Below, piece by piece: positions 45,842 through 55,436 of a DNA stretch of 64,000 bases. Both the position numbers and the translations under genes were made by a program. The first letter of the stretch is position 1. Every line of letters starts with the position of its first letter. Source of the stretch: Candidatus Paraprochloron terpiosi LD05 (GTDB taxonomy: Bacteria; Cyanobacteriota; Cyanobacteriia; Cyanobacteriales; Prochloraceae); NCBI GenBank assembly GCA_018141785.1, contig CP073341.1, positions 744,001-808,000 of the forward strand, in the 5' to 3' direction. Below the pieces are notes generated by a model. That model was not told the origin of the DNA. It saw nothing but the letters and a program-made list of their open reading frames with translations, and searched no databases.

Positions 45842-46072
45842 CTAAAAACGAGGGCGACGGAGAGAAGAATGATTCTCACAAATTTTGTATGTAAGATTAA
45901 AGTAACCACATTCAAGGTTAGAACAACAGTCACTAGTCTTCTTGCACCTGAACCAAATAAATTGACAACCTCCCGTAATATTCTCCAGCTCCTGGGCGGA
46001 CAAAAGACGTTCCCGAGCAGGCAGGTCAACCAGGGAAAAATTGAATTTGGTGGACGTAGGTATCAAAGACAT
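45842..46072 (-). CDS. Double-glycine-leader knottin-like peptide precursor 2
   Basis: 76 residues from the ATG at 46072, preferred because GGAGG lies 8 bases upstream; the frame extends to 46099. Leader residues 1-35 end in Gly34-Gly35, directly before Cys36, with the same pattern DLPxRxRxxSxxELxNIxGG as precursor 1. The 41-residue core has six cysteines at core positions 1, 8, 14, 15, 20 and 30: C-x6-C-x5-CC-x4-C-x9-C, the classical inhibitor-cystine-knot spacing. The segment CKKTSDCC resembles that of tarantula gating-modifier toxins (from memory). Divergent from the HlyD-TolC frame. Predicted secreted and disulfide-bonded. Confidence 0.82.
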   Translation of the reverse strand: MSLIPTSTKFNFSLVDLPARERLLSAQELENITGGCQFIWFRCKKTSDCCSNLECGYFNLTYKICENHSSLRRPRF

Positions 46073-46218
46073 ATTTTTAGCCTCCATTATTATAATCACA
46101 AAAAAGTCAATTTACCTGAGAATGAGATTAGAATCTTTGTAAGGATTTATGTAAAGACAACCCCGAGCACTTTTGGTGTTATAATTATGAAGAGGAACCA
46201 GGAGGTAGACGTCGGTAA

Positions 46219-47538
46219 ATGGTAACAACTAAAGAAAGAACAGCAGTTGTAAGGGAAGAAGATATAGCTACCCTAGATAACTTTGCGGACAAGAAACTCC
46301 AAGAAGCAACGGAGTTATCGGAAGTAATGGCAGTGGATCCCCCCTTAGTGCAAAGGGAAGGTATCTATCTCATTAGTGGGCTGCTCGCCGTAACTCTTTC
46401 CCTCCTTTATTTTGGCAAAGTTACCGTGTGGGCGAAAGCTAAAGGCAGTATCATCCCAGAAGGGGAAAGCATTCCCGTGCAAGCCCTGAGGTCAGTATTA
46501 GCCCGAGTGGGGGATCGGCTACCGAAAAACGCCCCCCTCCTCACCTTGGATACCTCCCAATCCGATGCAGATTTGAACCAACTCCAGGGACAACTAGATC
46601 TCCAGCAAAAACGTCTCCAAGCATTACAACAGAATAGAACCCAGGTAGAAACAATTCTCGCAGCCCCTGAAACCTTCCTAGCCCAGAAGCAAACGGTAAA
46701 TTTCCATGATAGCAACCTGCTCCAAACTATCATTAACCAACGGTTAATTGAAGCTGGAAGAAGAGCGCAGGTAGAAATAGTTCAGAGTCAAACCCAAGTA
46801 GCGAACAGGGAAGTAATCTTGCTTCAAGCTGAGAACAATTTTGAGTCTTCCATGCTGAATTTGATTCAAATTCTGGACATAGACAAGAGTTTTCGCATTA
46901 TCCCCACGGAAACCATAGTAGTAGAACCCAATGCTTTAGAAGTAGAACAATTAATGACACTGGCTTTTGCCAATCGCCCGGATTATTTGCAAGCCTAGTT
47001 AAATCAGGAAATCGCTCAACAAAGACTATTACAAGCAGAAAACAACAGACTCTGGGATTTGAACTTAAATACCAGATATCGTCGCACATTATAATCGGGC
47101 AATTCGGATCAGCAGCAAGATGAATGGACTGTAGGAGCTAACTTAAGTAGAACCTTGGAGGATCGCACCCGTCAACAGCAATTTATTCGCAGCCAGGTTA
47201 ACCTAAATCAAGCAACTAATACCTTAGGGAATATCCGGGACCAGATAGAAATTGAAGTAATCGACCAAATTAGGCAAATTAATTTGAACTTCAAGCAGGT
47301 ACAATTAGCTATTCAAGCCCGAGAATTATCGGAACAACAGTTGGAAGTAGAAAGAAGACAACTGAGCTTAGGTAGGTCTTCCATTTTTCAGATTGTGAAT
47401 TTTCAGAGCGACCTAGCTGCGGCGCGAAATAACGAACTGGCGGCGAAAATTAACTATCTCAATGCCTTAACTAACTTGGATAGCATCTTGGGTACTACTT
47501 TAGCTACTTGGAACGTAACTATTGAAGAAAGCAAATAG
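46219..47538 (+). pseudogene. HlyD-TolC fusion pseudogene
   Basis: One frame with two stops (TAG at 46996-46998, TAA at 47092-47094). Residues about 1-160 are HlyD-like membrane fusion protein: a membrane helix (GIYLISGLLAVTLSLLYFG), LARVGDRLPKNAPLLTLDT and the start of the coiled coil. From about residue 175 it is a TolC-family outer membrane factor (IEAGRRAQVEIVQSQTQVA, later ELSEQQLEVERRQLSLGRSS). The C-terminal end of HlyD and the N-terminal half of TolC are missing, consistent with a deletion joining neighbouring hlyD and tolC genes. It is divergent from precursor 2. Confidence 0.82.
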
Positions 47539-47586
47539 TAGGGGTATAACCAATTCTCTGATCGCAACCCCCCAACCTGGCCCAAT

Positions 47587-48483
47587 ATGGTAAAATTTGG
47601 TATTATATTTCATGACTCAATAAATTTGTCTACTCAACCCTTTGATTCCTTCTCGAAGCAACTGTACGAAAGCCTCCTACACGAGAACTTTGGTAGAGTA
47701 CAAACTTCCCTCGAAGTATCTGGAGAGTCCTTGTTTATCGACGTAGTCTTCACTCCGAGCAAGAACCCCACCGGGGATCGCCCTATCTTGGGATTACTCC
47801 GTCAAGCGATCCAGCGTCCCTGTATTTTTGAAACCTACAGAAATCCTCCTGCAGTCCATGACACCAACACCTGTATGCTCAAACGCACCTGGTATCTTTT
47901 GGAATTGCGCCGTCGAGCTAAAAGAGCCAACCAGCCCTTCACCCCAGAAGATGAGCCACAACTATGGATCGTCACTCCCACCGCCAGTAAGCACTTTCTT
48001 CGCGAATTTGGTGCTACGCCCCGAAAAGACTGGCCCCAAGGAGTCTATTGGCTGGCTCCAGCGCTGCACACAGCGATTATCGTCGTTCACCAACTCCCCA
48101 TAGAACCGGATACTCTTTGGTTGAGACTCTTGGGAAAAGGACGGATCCAGACTAATGCGATTCAAGAAGTCCTTGCTATGCCCCAGGAAGATCCCCTCCG
48201 CAACGACGTGCTAAAATTACTATCAAGTTGGAAAATCATTGAGATAGTTTCTCCAGAACTTGAACAAACAGATAAGGAGTTTACTATGGCATTATCAAAA
48301 GCCTACCTAGAGTGGGAAAAACAAGTGGAACAACGAGGCGAACAACGAGGTAAGCAAGAAGGTAAGCAAGAAGGTAAGCAAGAAGTAGCCCTAAATATGC
48401 TTCGCAGTGGCATGAGTAGTTCGCTGATTGCTCAGTTTACTGGACTGTCATTACAGCAAATCGAAGAACTACAAAAAAATTAA
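47587..48483 (+). CDS. Rpn-family-like protein (PD-(D/E)XK), copy 2
   Basis: 298 residues. Shares with copy 1 FDSFSKQLYESLLHENFGRV, then EVSGESLFIDVVF, QLWIVTPTASKHFLREFG, GVYWLAPALHTAIIVVHQLP and LWLRLLGKGRIQ. A Lys-Gln-Glu-Gly repeat follows near residue 255. It ends in a helix-turn-helix-like segment (GMSSSLIAQFTGLSLQQIEE), a common ending in this family. Start at 47587. Function unknown. Confidence 0.75.
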   Translation: MVKFGIIFHDSINLSTQPFDSFSKQLYESLLHENFGRVQTSLEVSGESLFIDVVFTPSKNPTGDRPILGLLRQAIQRPCIFETYRNPPAVHDTNTCMLKRTWYLLELRRRAKRANQPFTPEDEPQLWIVTPTASKHFLREFGATPRKDWPQGVYWLAPALHTAIIVVHQLPIEPDTLWLRLLGKGRIQTNAIQEVLAMPQEDPLRNDVLKLLSSWKIIEIVSPELEQTDKEFTMALSKAYLEWEKQVEQRGEQRGKQEGKQEGKQEVALNMLRSGMSSSLIAQFTGLSLQQIEELQKN

Positions 48484-48485
48484 AC

Positions 48486-50375
48486 TTACAGATTGAGTTG
48501 TTGGGTACTTAAATAATAGTACAGCCCTTTCTTTGCCATCAGTTGTTCATGAGTTCCCTGTTCCAGCATATTCCCCCGATCGATGACCACAATTAAGTCC
48601 GCATTGCGCACAGTGGAAAGGCGGTGAGCGATGGTAAAGATAGTGCGATCGCCAAACACTTCATTAATATTATCCAGAATCAAACTTTCCGACTCATTAT
48701 CCAAAGCACTAGTAGCTTCATCTAAAATCAGAACCTGGGGCTGGCGAATCAGAGCACGGGCGATAGCAATACGCTGCCTTTGCCCCTCACTCAGATTAGT
48801 TCCTTTCTCCTGGATAAGAGTATCATATGCCTGGGGAAAATTGCTAATAAACTCGTGAGCATTAGCCCATTTCGCTGCTGCGATAATCTCTGAAGTGGAA
48901 GCGTCCGGTTTTCCTTGGGCAATGTTTTCCCGAATCGTTCCCTTAAAGAGATGGCTTTGTTGGGGAACAACCCCTATTTCCGCAGAGAAGGGGGCCAAAC
49001 ATCCCCCAAATTAAAACCATCCAAGTAAATTTTCCCCGAAGTGGGAGCATAGAACCCCAATAAAAGCTTAATTAAAGTGGATTTTCCCGAACCGCTGCGA
49101 CCCACAAAGGCGATTCTTTGTCCCGGTGTTACTTCCAAACTAAAATTTTGCACAATATTATCTTTACTGTCTTGCTGATAGCGAAAAGTGACATTCTCAA
49201 AGCGAACATATCCCCGAACCGGGGGCAACTGGATCTTCTTTTGGGCCGCAGCCACACTCAGTTCCGGTTTGCTTTCAAACACATCATTCAGCCTTTCCAC
49301 TGCGTTCAGGGTTTCCTGAAAGACATCCCATAGCTCGCGTCAAGGCGCTAAGGCGCAAAGGGACGCAATTACACCCCGACTGCGGGATAGCACCGTCTCC
49401 TCCCCCTCCGACGGCAGTATTGCGTCTTTGCGTGACCATACTCCCACCAGTTGAGTAATAGGTGCAGAAAAGCTTTTAGTCAAAGTGGTAAAAGCCACCA
49501 AACCCCCAATAGATAGTTCATTCTGCAACACCAACTATATCCCGGTAAGTGCGCTGAAGCCGTGGGGAAACCCATTGAATATTAATCAGGTGTAAAATCA
49601 AGAAACCACTAGCCACCAGAGTGAGAGGGACATTCAAAGAGAACATCAGCAGGAAATATAATAGAGCAAAAAACACACTCAGGAAAGTTTGCAAACCGAT
49701 ATCCGTCAAGAAATTGACAATTTTTTGATTTTCCTGAAAGCGACTGGTGATATCCCCCACCTTCCGGGCTTCAAAAAAAGTTAAGGGGAGAGAGAGAACA
49801 TGTTGGTAAAAATTTATTATTATTTGGGTGGTAGCCCTTATAGAAATAAATAGTAGTAGTTGTTGATGGAATTAATTGATAGTAAGATTGAGTAACACCA
49901 GAGCGGATATGGCCCCAATACCATAAAACAACCAATCTTTGTTTTGCTTCAGAATCACCTCATCCAAGAGAAACTTAGTGAAAAGAGGCAGAAACATAGA
50001 GAAAATTTGGATACCTAAGGAAGCTAAGAGAATTTCTAAAAGAATGCGACTATAGGGTTTAACCTAGGGTTTGAACTGTTCTAAAGTAGGCTGATCTTCC
50101 TCTATTTCCCTAATTTGTTCTGTGGGTTCCAAATAGAGAGTATAGCGTGTCCAACCTTCCAAAAACTCTTCTTTAGAGATTTTCACCAAACCTTGTCCTG
50201 GATCTGCTCCCACCACCTCTTTATCGTTAGCTTTGTATACTACTACCCAGTGATAGCCTTTCCAGTTGACAATCGCCGGATACTTACTTTTACCAAGATT
50301 ATCATAAATTTACAACATAGCCACTTTGATCTGCCTTCATTAGGTTAAGCATAGAAACACGCTGCACGGCCAGTA
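48486..50375 (-). pseudogene. Peptidase-containing ABC exporter (PCAT) remnant, copy 2
   Basis: Reading upstream to downstream: a C39 peptidase fragment (SMLNLMKADQSGYVV, then YPAIVNWKGYHWVVVYK and GADPGQG, the catalytic His and Asp), stops after EQFKP and NLTIN, membrane part GDITSRFQENQKIVNFLTD, then VAFTTLTKSFSAPITQLVGVW. A 103-base insert follows (49333-49435), then the NBD with FVGRSGSGKSTL and, after a frameshift near 48980, LSEGQRQRI and LILDEATSALD. The peptidase Cys region is gone. This family cleaves at double-glycine and exports the product, linking it to the two precursors here. Confidence 0.88.
49333..49435. mobile_element. 103-base palindromic insertion with 5-base target duplication
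   Basis: Flanked on both sides by CCATA (49328-49332 and 49436-49440). Its ends are partial inverted repeats (GGCGCAAAGGGACGCAAT and ATTGCGTCTTTGCGTGA). It interrupts the exporter between GVW and WDVF. MITE-like. Confidence 0.75.
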
Positions 50376-50634
50376 AACTAAAATAAATTTAGCATACTCA
50401 AATATTTATGTTGATAGTGGGAAAAAGGAACCGCAGATAATTGCGAAGCAAAGCGTAAGCAACCGCTTGCGTCCCGCCCTTGGCGTCCGCGGATGAACAC
50501 AGATAGGGATGGATGATGGTTTTTAGCCCCCTACAATATTATATATCTCCTACTCTCCTCTTTATTCTTCTCTCTGCGCCCTCTGCGCCTCTGTGGTTTT
50601 AAAAATCTATAAAATAGCTCCCTATCCCCCTAGA
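50376..50634. other. Repeat-rich intergenic stretch
   Basis: No gene. Holds GC-rich palindromic segments (GTAAGCAACCGCTTGCG) and a heptamer repeat at 50571-50598. Confidence 0.6.
50571..50598. repeat. Heptamer-type short repeat
   Basis: CTCTGCGCCCTCTGCGCCTC run in the gap before the Uma2 gene. Confidence 0.65.
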
Positions 50635-51240
50635 TTATACTGCTAATATATCCTCCATAGTTAGATTTAGTTTGAGGAAGGTTCCAGATATAATTCTGTC
50701 TGTTCCCTGAAAGCGTGTCGATTGGTATTTTCCTTCTTCTAATAGGTGGACAAAGACGGAAGGTACTTTGGGATTACCTAAATAAATTCTACTTCCAAGG
50801 GCGAGATAATCTACAATCCAATATTCTCCAATACCGATTATTTCATACTCCTCTAGTTTATCAATATAGTCGTCTTCCCAGTTAGTTGACACTACTTCTA
50901 CTGTAAGTTGAATAGGTTCATGTAATGCTGTGTAAGCAAAACGCTCGGAGCGCCACATTGTCTTATCTACTACACTAACATCGGGATGTCGTCCTTGTTC
51001 TTTTCCTTCTTTGGTGATAGTTCTCTGAACAATGCGATCTGATACTTTGTAATTCAGTTTGAACCGCTTTACTTCCTCCTTCATAGCATCACCTATATAA
51101 TCAGCAATATCCTCGTGTTGTCTTGTCGCAAGTATTCTCACAATTTTTCCATCTATCAGTTCATAGCAACCATCTTGGGGGTATTGTTCTAAGAACTTTT
51201 CAAAAGTTAGTGTAGGTTTGGTGGATGTAGCTATTATCAT
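50635..51240 (-). CDS. Uma2 family protein, copy 2
   Basis: About 201 residues from the ATG at 51240 (MIIATSTKPTLTFEKFLEQY). YELIDGKIVRI, GRHPDVSVVDKTMWRSER, LTVEVVSTNWEDDY (the D...ExV-type core) and LEEYEIIGIGEYWIVDYLAL fit Uma2 proteins. The role is not known. It lies downstream of glgC on the same strand with about 80 bases between. Different enough from the copy at 17965-18546 not to be a recent duplicate. Confidence 0.85.
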   Translation of the reverse strand: MIIATSTKPTLTFEKFLEQYPQDGCYELIDGKIVRILATRQHEDIADYIGDAMKEEVKRFKLNYKVSDRIVQRTITKEGKEQGRHPDVSVVDKTMWRSERFAYTALHEPIQLTVEVVSTNWEDDYIDKLEEYEIIGIGEYWIVDYLALGSRIYLGNPKVPSVFVHLLEEGKYQSTRFQGTDRIISGTFLKLNLTMEDILAV

Positions 51241-51318
51241 AGTGATATGTATTTCAAATAACCCTGTATAGAAGTGGGCAGCCTGAGTAAAGGTGCCCAC
51301 CCTGGTAACTGGTAACCG

Positions 51319-52605
51319 TTAAATCACCGTACCATTAGCAATAGTGGCATTTTTCAGTATTACCACAATCCCACTGCGAATATAGAAGCCTTCGCTTTCC
51401 CGATTTGCTTCTTCTATCCTGTCCTTATTTACAATCAAGACGTTACTACCAATGCGGGCATTTTTATCCACGATCGCCCGCCGAATTGTAGTTCCCGCAC
51501 CGATACCCAGAGGAATTTTACCCCTATCTGAGGATTGATCCTCACCATAAGGCTCAGAGAAATCCGAACCCATGAGCAAACTATCCTCAATCACGCAATC
51601 TTTTTCCACCCGAGTGCGAATTCCCAAGACGGAGTGGCTAATGCGACATTCTTTGAGAATGCAGCCTTCGCCGATAATGGATTCCATTACCTGACAGTCT
51701 AAGAGCTTGCTGGGAGGTAAGTAACGAGGACGGGTATAGATAGGGGCTTTGGGGTGATAGAAGCTGAAAGGGGGTTTGGGTTGCCGCGTCAGGGCTAAAT
51801 TAGCGTTGTAAAACGCTTCGATGGTACCGATATCTTCCCAGTAATCTTTGAATAGGTAAGCTTGAACGTTATAGTCTTTTGCAGCAGACGGGATAATTTC
51901 TTTGCCGAAGTCCGTTTGTGCTGGGTTCTCTTCCAGCAGCCGATTTAAAACTTCTTTTTTAAAGACATAAATCCCCATGGAGGCAATATAGGGACTTGCC
52001 TTAGCTTGCTCGGAAGTCAGTCCCAAAGTGGTAGTATCCACCTGCATCTGTTTCAGAGCATCCTCTTCGGGTTTCTCGCTGAAGTCCACTACCCTGCCCC
52101 TGTGGTCGATTTTCATCAAGCCAAAGCTAGAGGCTCGTTGTTCATTAATGGGGACCACAGAGAGAGTAATATCGGCGTTGGTTTCCCGATGACGCTGCAC
52201 GAAGAGGCTATAGTCCATCCGATAGAGATGGTCTCCAGAAAGAATAAGATATTCGTCCACATCCCATTCTTTTAAGAGCCAGAGATATTGACGCACCGCA
52301 TCTGCCGTTCCCTGAAACCAGCCGGGGTTTTCTTTCGTTTGTTGGGCCGCTAGTACTTCCACAAAGCCATCGCTGATGCCCGGAAAGCTATAACCACGGG
52401 TGATATGGCGATTGAGGGAAGCGGAGTTAAATTGGGTGAGAACGTAGATTTTGAGAATTTCCGAGTTAATGCAATTACTAACTGGGATGTCGATCAGGCG
52501 ATATTTGCCTGCTAATGGTACTGCTGGTTTTGCCCGCAGTTTCGTCAGGGGATAAAGGCGAGTTCCAGCGCCTCCTCCCAAAATAATTCCTAGTACTCTT
52601 TTCAC
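51319..52605 (-). CDS. glgC: Glucose-1-phosphate adenylyltransferase
   Basis: 428 residues from the GTG at 52605, which gives the canonical start ([20 protein letters not shown]); an open frame extends to 52671 but lacks conservation signs. It makes ADP-glucose for glycogen. The ATP-binding [20 protein letters not shown] is complete, as are [14 protein letters not shown] and the C-terminal beta-helix with [14 protein letters not shown]. Cyanobacterial GlgC is a tetramer activated by 3-phosphoglycerate and inhibited by phosphate. Intact. Confidence 0.93.
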   Translation of the reverse strand: MKRVLGIILGGGAGTRLYPLTKLRAKPAVPLAGKYRLIDIPVSNCINSEILKIYVLTQFNSASLNRHITRGYSFPGISDGFVEVLAAQQTKENPGWFQGTADAVRQYLWLLKEWDVDEYLILSGDHLYRMDYSLFVQRHRETNADITLSVVPINEQRASSFGLMKIDHRGRVVDFSEKPEEDALKQMQVDTTTLGLTSEQAKASPYIASMGIYVFKKEVLNRLLEENPAQTDFGKEIIPSAAKDYNVQAYLFKDYWEDIGTIEAFYNANLALTRQPKPPFSFYHPKAPIYTRPRYLPPSKLLDCQVMESIIGEGCILKECRISHSVLGIRTRVEKDCVIEDSLLMGSDFSEPYGEDQSSDRGKIPLGIGAGTTIRRAIVDKNARIGSNVLIVNKDRIEEANRESEGFYIRSGIVVILKNATIANGTVI

Positions 52606-52769
52606 AAAAGAACCTCGCGACTGCCTTTTTCCTCTCCACTCAAGTTTATGACTCCAGGGGCTACTGAGCAAGCCCTGGGAAGGGAAAGGTGATTATTCCC
52701 ACCACTGACCATCAACAAAAACGTTAAATTAGCAGTGTTGACGTTTACAAAACTTAACGAGGAGCGCCA

Positions 52770-53561
52770 GTGCTGGAATTATATCAGTTTGCCCTGTGCC
52801 AATATTGCGAGAAGGTACGCCTAATATTGGATTACAAGGGTTTGGAATACCGCAAAATTGAAGTTACTCCCGGGGTAGGACAATGGGAAGTGTTCCAAAT
52901 GTCCGGTCAGAAGAAAGTTCCCGTTTTAAAAGATGGAGATAGGGTAATTGCTGATTCTACGGTGATCGCCCTTTATCTAGAGGAAAAGTATCCAGAGCGA
53001 CCGATTATTCCCACGGATCCCCTCCAACGGGGACAGTGCTTGTTAATGGAAGAATGGGCTGATGAGTCCATGGGTTTGAAGATTCCCAAAGCTTTTATCG
53101 GTGCTTTAAACCAAAATCCCCATTTGCGCACTTCCATTCTACCCCAGCAAACTCCCGAGCCTGTGAAAACTCTTGTGGGTGCAGTACCTTCAGAGTTATT
53201 AGATTTTTTGGGCGCTGGGGTTGGTTTTGGCGGTGATGCGGTAATCTCTGCTCAAAAGGGTCTGGAGCGAGATTTAGAGTATCTCTGTCTAATTTTGCAA
53301 CAGCGTCCTTATTTGCTGGGGGATAGCCCTACTTTAGCGGATTTGACAGTAGCAGCTTTAAGTATCATGTTGAAGTTTCCCGATGGTGCTTATCTGGACC
53401 TGCCCCCTTTAGTACGGGGGAAGGGAATTCCTGGATTGGCTGATAATAGCGCCTACGACACTTTTTTTGCTTGGCGCGATCGCCTTTATCAGGAGTATCG
53501 CCAACCTTTAAATACTACTGACAATTCGGATTCTTCACCTACTTCCATCGACATCGAATAG
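52770..53561 (+). CDS. Glutathione S-transferase family protein
   Basis: 263 residues starting at the GTG at 52770 (GAGG upstream). Thioredoxin-fold domain: FALCQYCEKVRLILDYKGLE with a CxxC, then SGQKKVPVLKDG and IADSTVIALYLEEKYP. The C-domain has LLGDSPTLADLTVAALSIML. CQYC is unusual for a GST and closer to glutaredoxin-like or MaiA-type members. Divergent from glgC with a 160-base gap. Substrate unknown. Confidence 0.85.
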   Translation: MLELYQFALCQYCEKVRLILDYKGLEYRKIEVTPGVGQWEVFQMSGQKKVPVLKDGDRVIADSTVIALYLEEKYPERPIIPTDPLQRGQCLLMEEWADESMGLKIPKAFIGALNQNPHLRTSILPQQTPEPVKTLVGAVPSELLDFLGAGVGFGGDAVISAQKGLERDLEYLCLILQQRPYLLGDSPTLADLTVAALSIMLKFPDGAYLDLPPLVRGKGIPGLADNSAYDTFFAWRDRLYQEYRQPLNTTDNSDSSPTSIDIE

Positions 53562-53575
53562 AATTAGGACTTCCG

Positions 53576-53608
53576 CAGACAGAGTCTTAATACCCTAGAC
53601 TCTGTCTG
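53576..53608. terminator. Perfect 11-bp-stem hairpin after the GST gene
   Basis: CAGACAGAGTC and its exact inverse GACTCTGTCTG enclose 11 bases. Lies 15 bases after the GST stop. No T-run follows, so termination is plausible but not certain; it also abuts an NtcA-type site. Confidence 0.45.
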
Positions 53609-53621
53609 TAGTCATTTATAC
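53608..53621 (+). promoter_or_regulatory. NtcA-type site upstream of amt (distal)
   Basis: GTAGTCATTTATAC fits the NtcA consensus GTA-N8-TAC exactly, 288 bases before the amt start. NtcA activates nitrogen-scavenging genes in cyanobacteria. Confidence 0.6.
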
Positions 53622-53687
53622 AAATATACAAAAATATAAACAAATTCACAAAAAATTCGCCATGATTGAGAATTTCCCGAGATAAAT

Positions 53688-53701
53688 GTATCGGTTTATA
53701 C
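53688..53701 (+). promoter_or_regulatory. NtcA-type site upstream of amt (proximal)
   Basis: GTATCGGTTTATAC, a second exact GTA-N8-TAC, 208 bases before the amt start. Two sites in one leader make nitrogen control by NtcA more credible; no strong -10 element is obvious at the standard 22-base spacing. Confidence 0.6.
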
Positions 53702-53908
53702 AGAAACTGGGTACGAAACCATCGATTATTTGTGGATTTAAATGAAACTTTTGGAAAAAGAGAAATAAACTTGACTAAATCACTTCTTTTGTGTAAATTC
53801 TACTCGTTAGAGTCAAGTATCAACGTAACAGGAGAAGAGAAAGTTCCCAAGAAACTTTTACATAGAGAATCTAACAATGTTTTTCCTCAAATTAAGGAAA
53901 GTCCAAAA

Positions 53909-55360
53909 ATGATGTCTGAATCAAGTAGAAAAAAGAGGAATCCTTCCTATCTTAAACCATTACAAAGCTATGTAAGATTGTTTCCTTTTGGCTGGGTAGC
54001 CTGCATTCCTTTGGTAGCTCTAATTGTGGTCCTCTGGAATGCTGCCGCCGTTGCTCAGGATGCTCCGCCCATCGAAGCACCCGAAGTTAAGGTTATTCTC
54101 GACTCCATTTTTCTGTTAATCGCCTCAGTGTTGGTGATTTTCATGAATGCAGGATTCGGTATGCTGGAAGCAGGCTTTTGCCGCCAGAAAAATGCGGTGA
54201 ATATCCTGGCTAAAAACCTCATTGTCTTCGCTATCGCCACTATTGCCTATTGGTCAATTGGCTATGCTCTCATGTACGGTGAAGGTGATGGTTTTATTGG
54301 CTGGCATGGCTTTTTCTTTAACGGCGACGGCACTCCTTATGGGGATGCTAACTATCCAGACGCTGTTCCGGCAGCTATTTCTTTCCTCTTCCAAGTGGCC
54401 TTCGCCGCCACTGCTGCCACCATCGTTTCCGGTGCGGTAGCGGAACGAATTCACTTTGGAGCCTTTATAATCTTTAGCTTCCTCCTAGTGGCTATTTCCT
54501 ACCCCATTACGGGACATTGGCTTTGGGATGGGGGCTGGCTATCTAGCTTAGGCCAAGACGCTAATGGAGACCCCACCGGCTTTCACGACTTTGCAGGTTC
54601 AACCATAGTTCACTCTGTTGGGGGTTGGGCAGCCTTAGTAGGGGCGGCAATACTGGGACCGAGGGAAGGTAAATACAGAGATGGTCGGGTCAATGCCATT
54701 CCCGGACACAATATGAGCATTGCTACTCTCGGTTGCTTGATTCTTTGGATCGGCTGGTTTGGTTTCAACCCCGGTTCTGAGTTGGCTGCTACGGAGAATG
54801 TAGCTACTATTGCCGTTACTACTAACTTAGCAGCAGCAGCAGGGGGCTGTACAGCAACAGCAACTTCTTGGCTTCGAGACGGGAAGCCGGACTTGTCCAT
54901 GGTTATTAATGGTATCCTGGCTGGCTTAGTAGCTATTACAGCAGGTTGTGATGCTGTTAACAATTGGCAAGCTGTAATTATTGGGGCCATCGGTGGTGTC
55001 ATCGTCGTTTTCGCCGTTGCCATTTTCGACAATCTCAAAATCGATGACCCGGTAGGGGCAGTTTCCGTCCACCTGGTTAATGGTGTCTGGGGAACTCTCG
55101 CTGTGGGTATCTTTGGCGGAGCTAATATCCTGCACCAAATCATTGGTATCGTGGCTATTGGCGCCTTTACCGTAGTATTCAGCTTTGTTGTCTGGCTAGC
55201 GCTCAAAGTGACAATCGGAATGCGAGTAGACCATGAAGACGAACTGCGGGGTTTGGATATTTCCGAACACGGTATGGAGGCTTACAGCGGATTCGTCAAG
55301 GAAGTAGATGTTTTGAGTGCTGGGAATCCTACACTGAAGGTGAGTACTAGCGACATGTGA
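53909..55360 (+). CDS. amt: Ammonium transporter
   Basis: About 483 residues from the ATG at 53909 ([10 protein letters not shown]), with AAGGAAAG upstream; the frame is open from 53666 but that stretch contains the NtcA-type site. A signal-like segment ([17 protein letters not shown]) is followed by eleven helices with [48 protein letters not shown] and [15 protein letters not shown], the conserved pore histidines among them. It takes up ammonium/ammonia across the cytoplasmic membrane and would be regulated by a PII protein. Intact. Confidence 0.95.
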   Translation: MMSESSRKKRNPSYLKPLQSYVRLFPFGWVACIPLVALIVVLWNAAAVAQDAPPIEAPEVKVILDSIFLLIASVLVIFMNAGFGMLEAGFCRQKNAVNILAKNLIVFAIATIAYWSIGYALMYGEGDGFIGWHGFFFNGDGTPYGDANYPDAVPAAISFLFQVAFAATAATIVSGAVAERIHFGAFIIFSFLLVAISYPITGHWLWDGGWLSSLGQDANGDPTGFHDFAGSTIVHSVGGWAALVGAAILGPREGKYRDGRVNAIPGHNMSIATLGCLILWIGWFGFNPGSELAATENVATIAVTTNLAAAAGGCTATATSWLRDGKPDLSMVINGILAGLVAITAGCDAVNNWQAVIIGAIGGVIVVFAVAIFDNLKIDDPVGAVSVHLVNGVWGTLAVGIFGGANILHQIIGIVAIGAFTVVFSFVVWLALKVTIGMRVDHEDELRGLDISEHGMEAYSGFVKEVDVLSAGNPTLKVSTSDM

Positions 55361-55436
55361 GGCTCGTAGGTTGGGTTGAGGAAACGAAACCCAACATTCA
55401 AGGAGATTTGTGTTGGGCAGGGCGATACCGCTAATC

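Noticed and set aside
45869-46225. 118-codon plus-strand frame opposite precursor 2
   Set aside because: It is the complement of the knottin-like precursor and its leader; the minus-strand frame has the ribosome-binding site and the conserved leader.
53666-53908. N-terminal extension of the ammonium transporter
   Set aside because: The extension covers an NtcA-type site and looks non-conserved; the ATG at 53909 with its ribosome-binding site gives the normal Amt start.
54610-55206. 198-codon minus-strand frame inside amt
   Set aside because: Antisense shadow of a strongly conserved gene, low-complexity Thr/Pro/Ala composition, no start signal.
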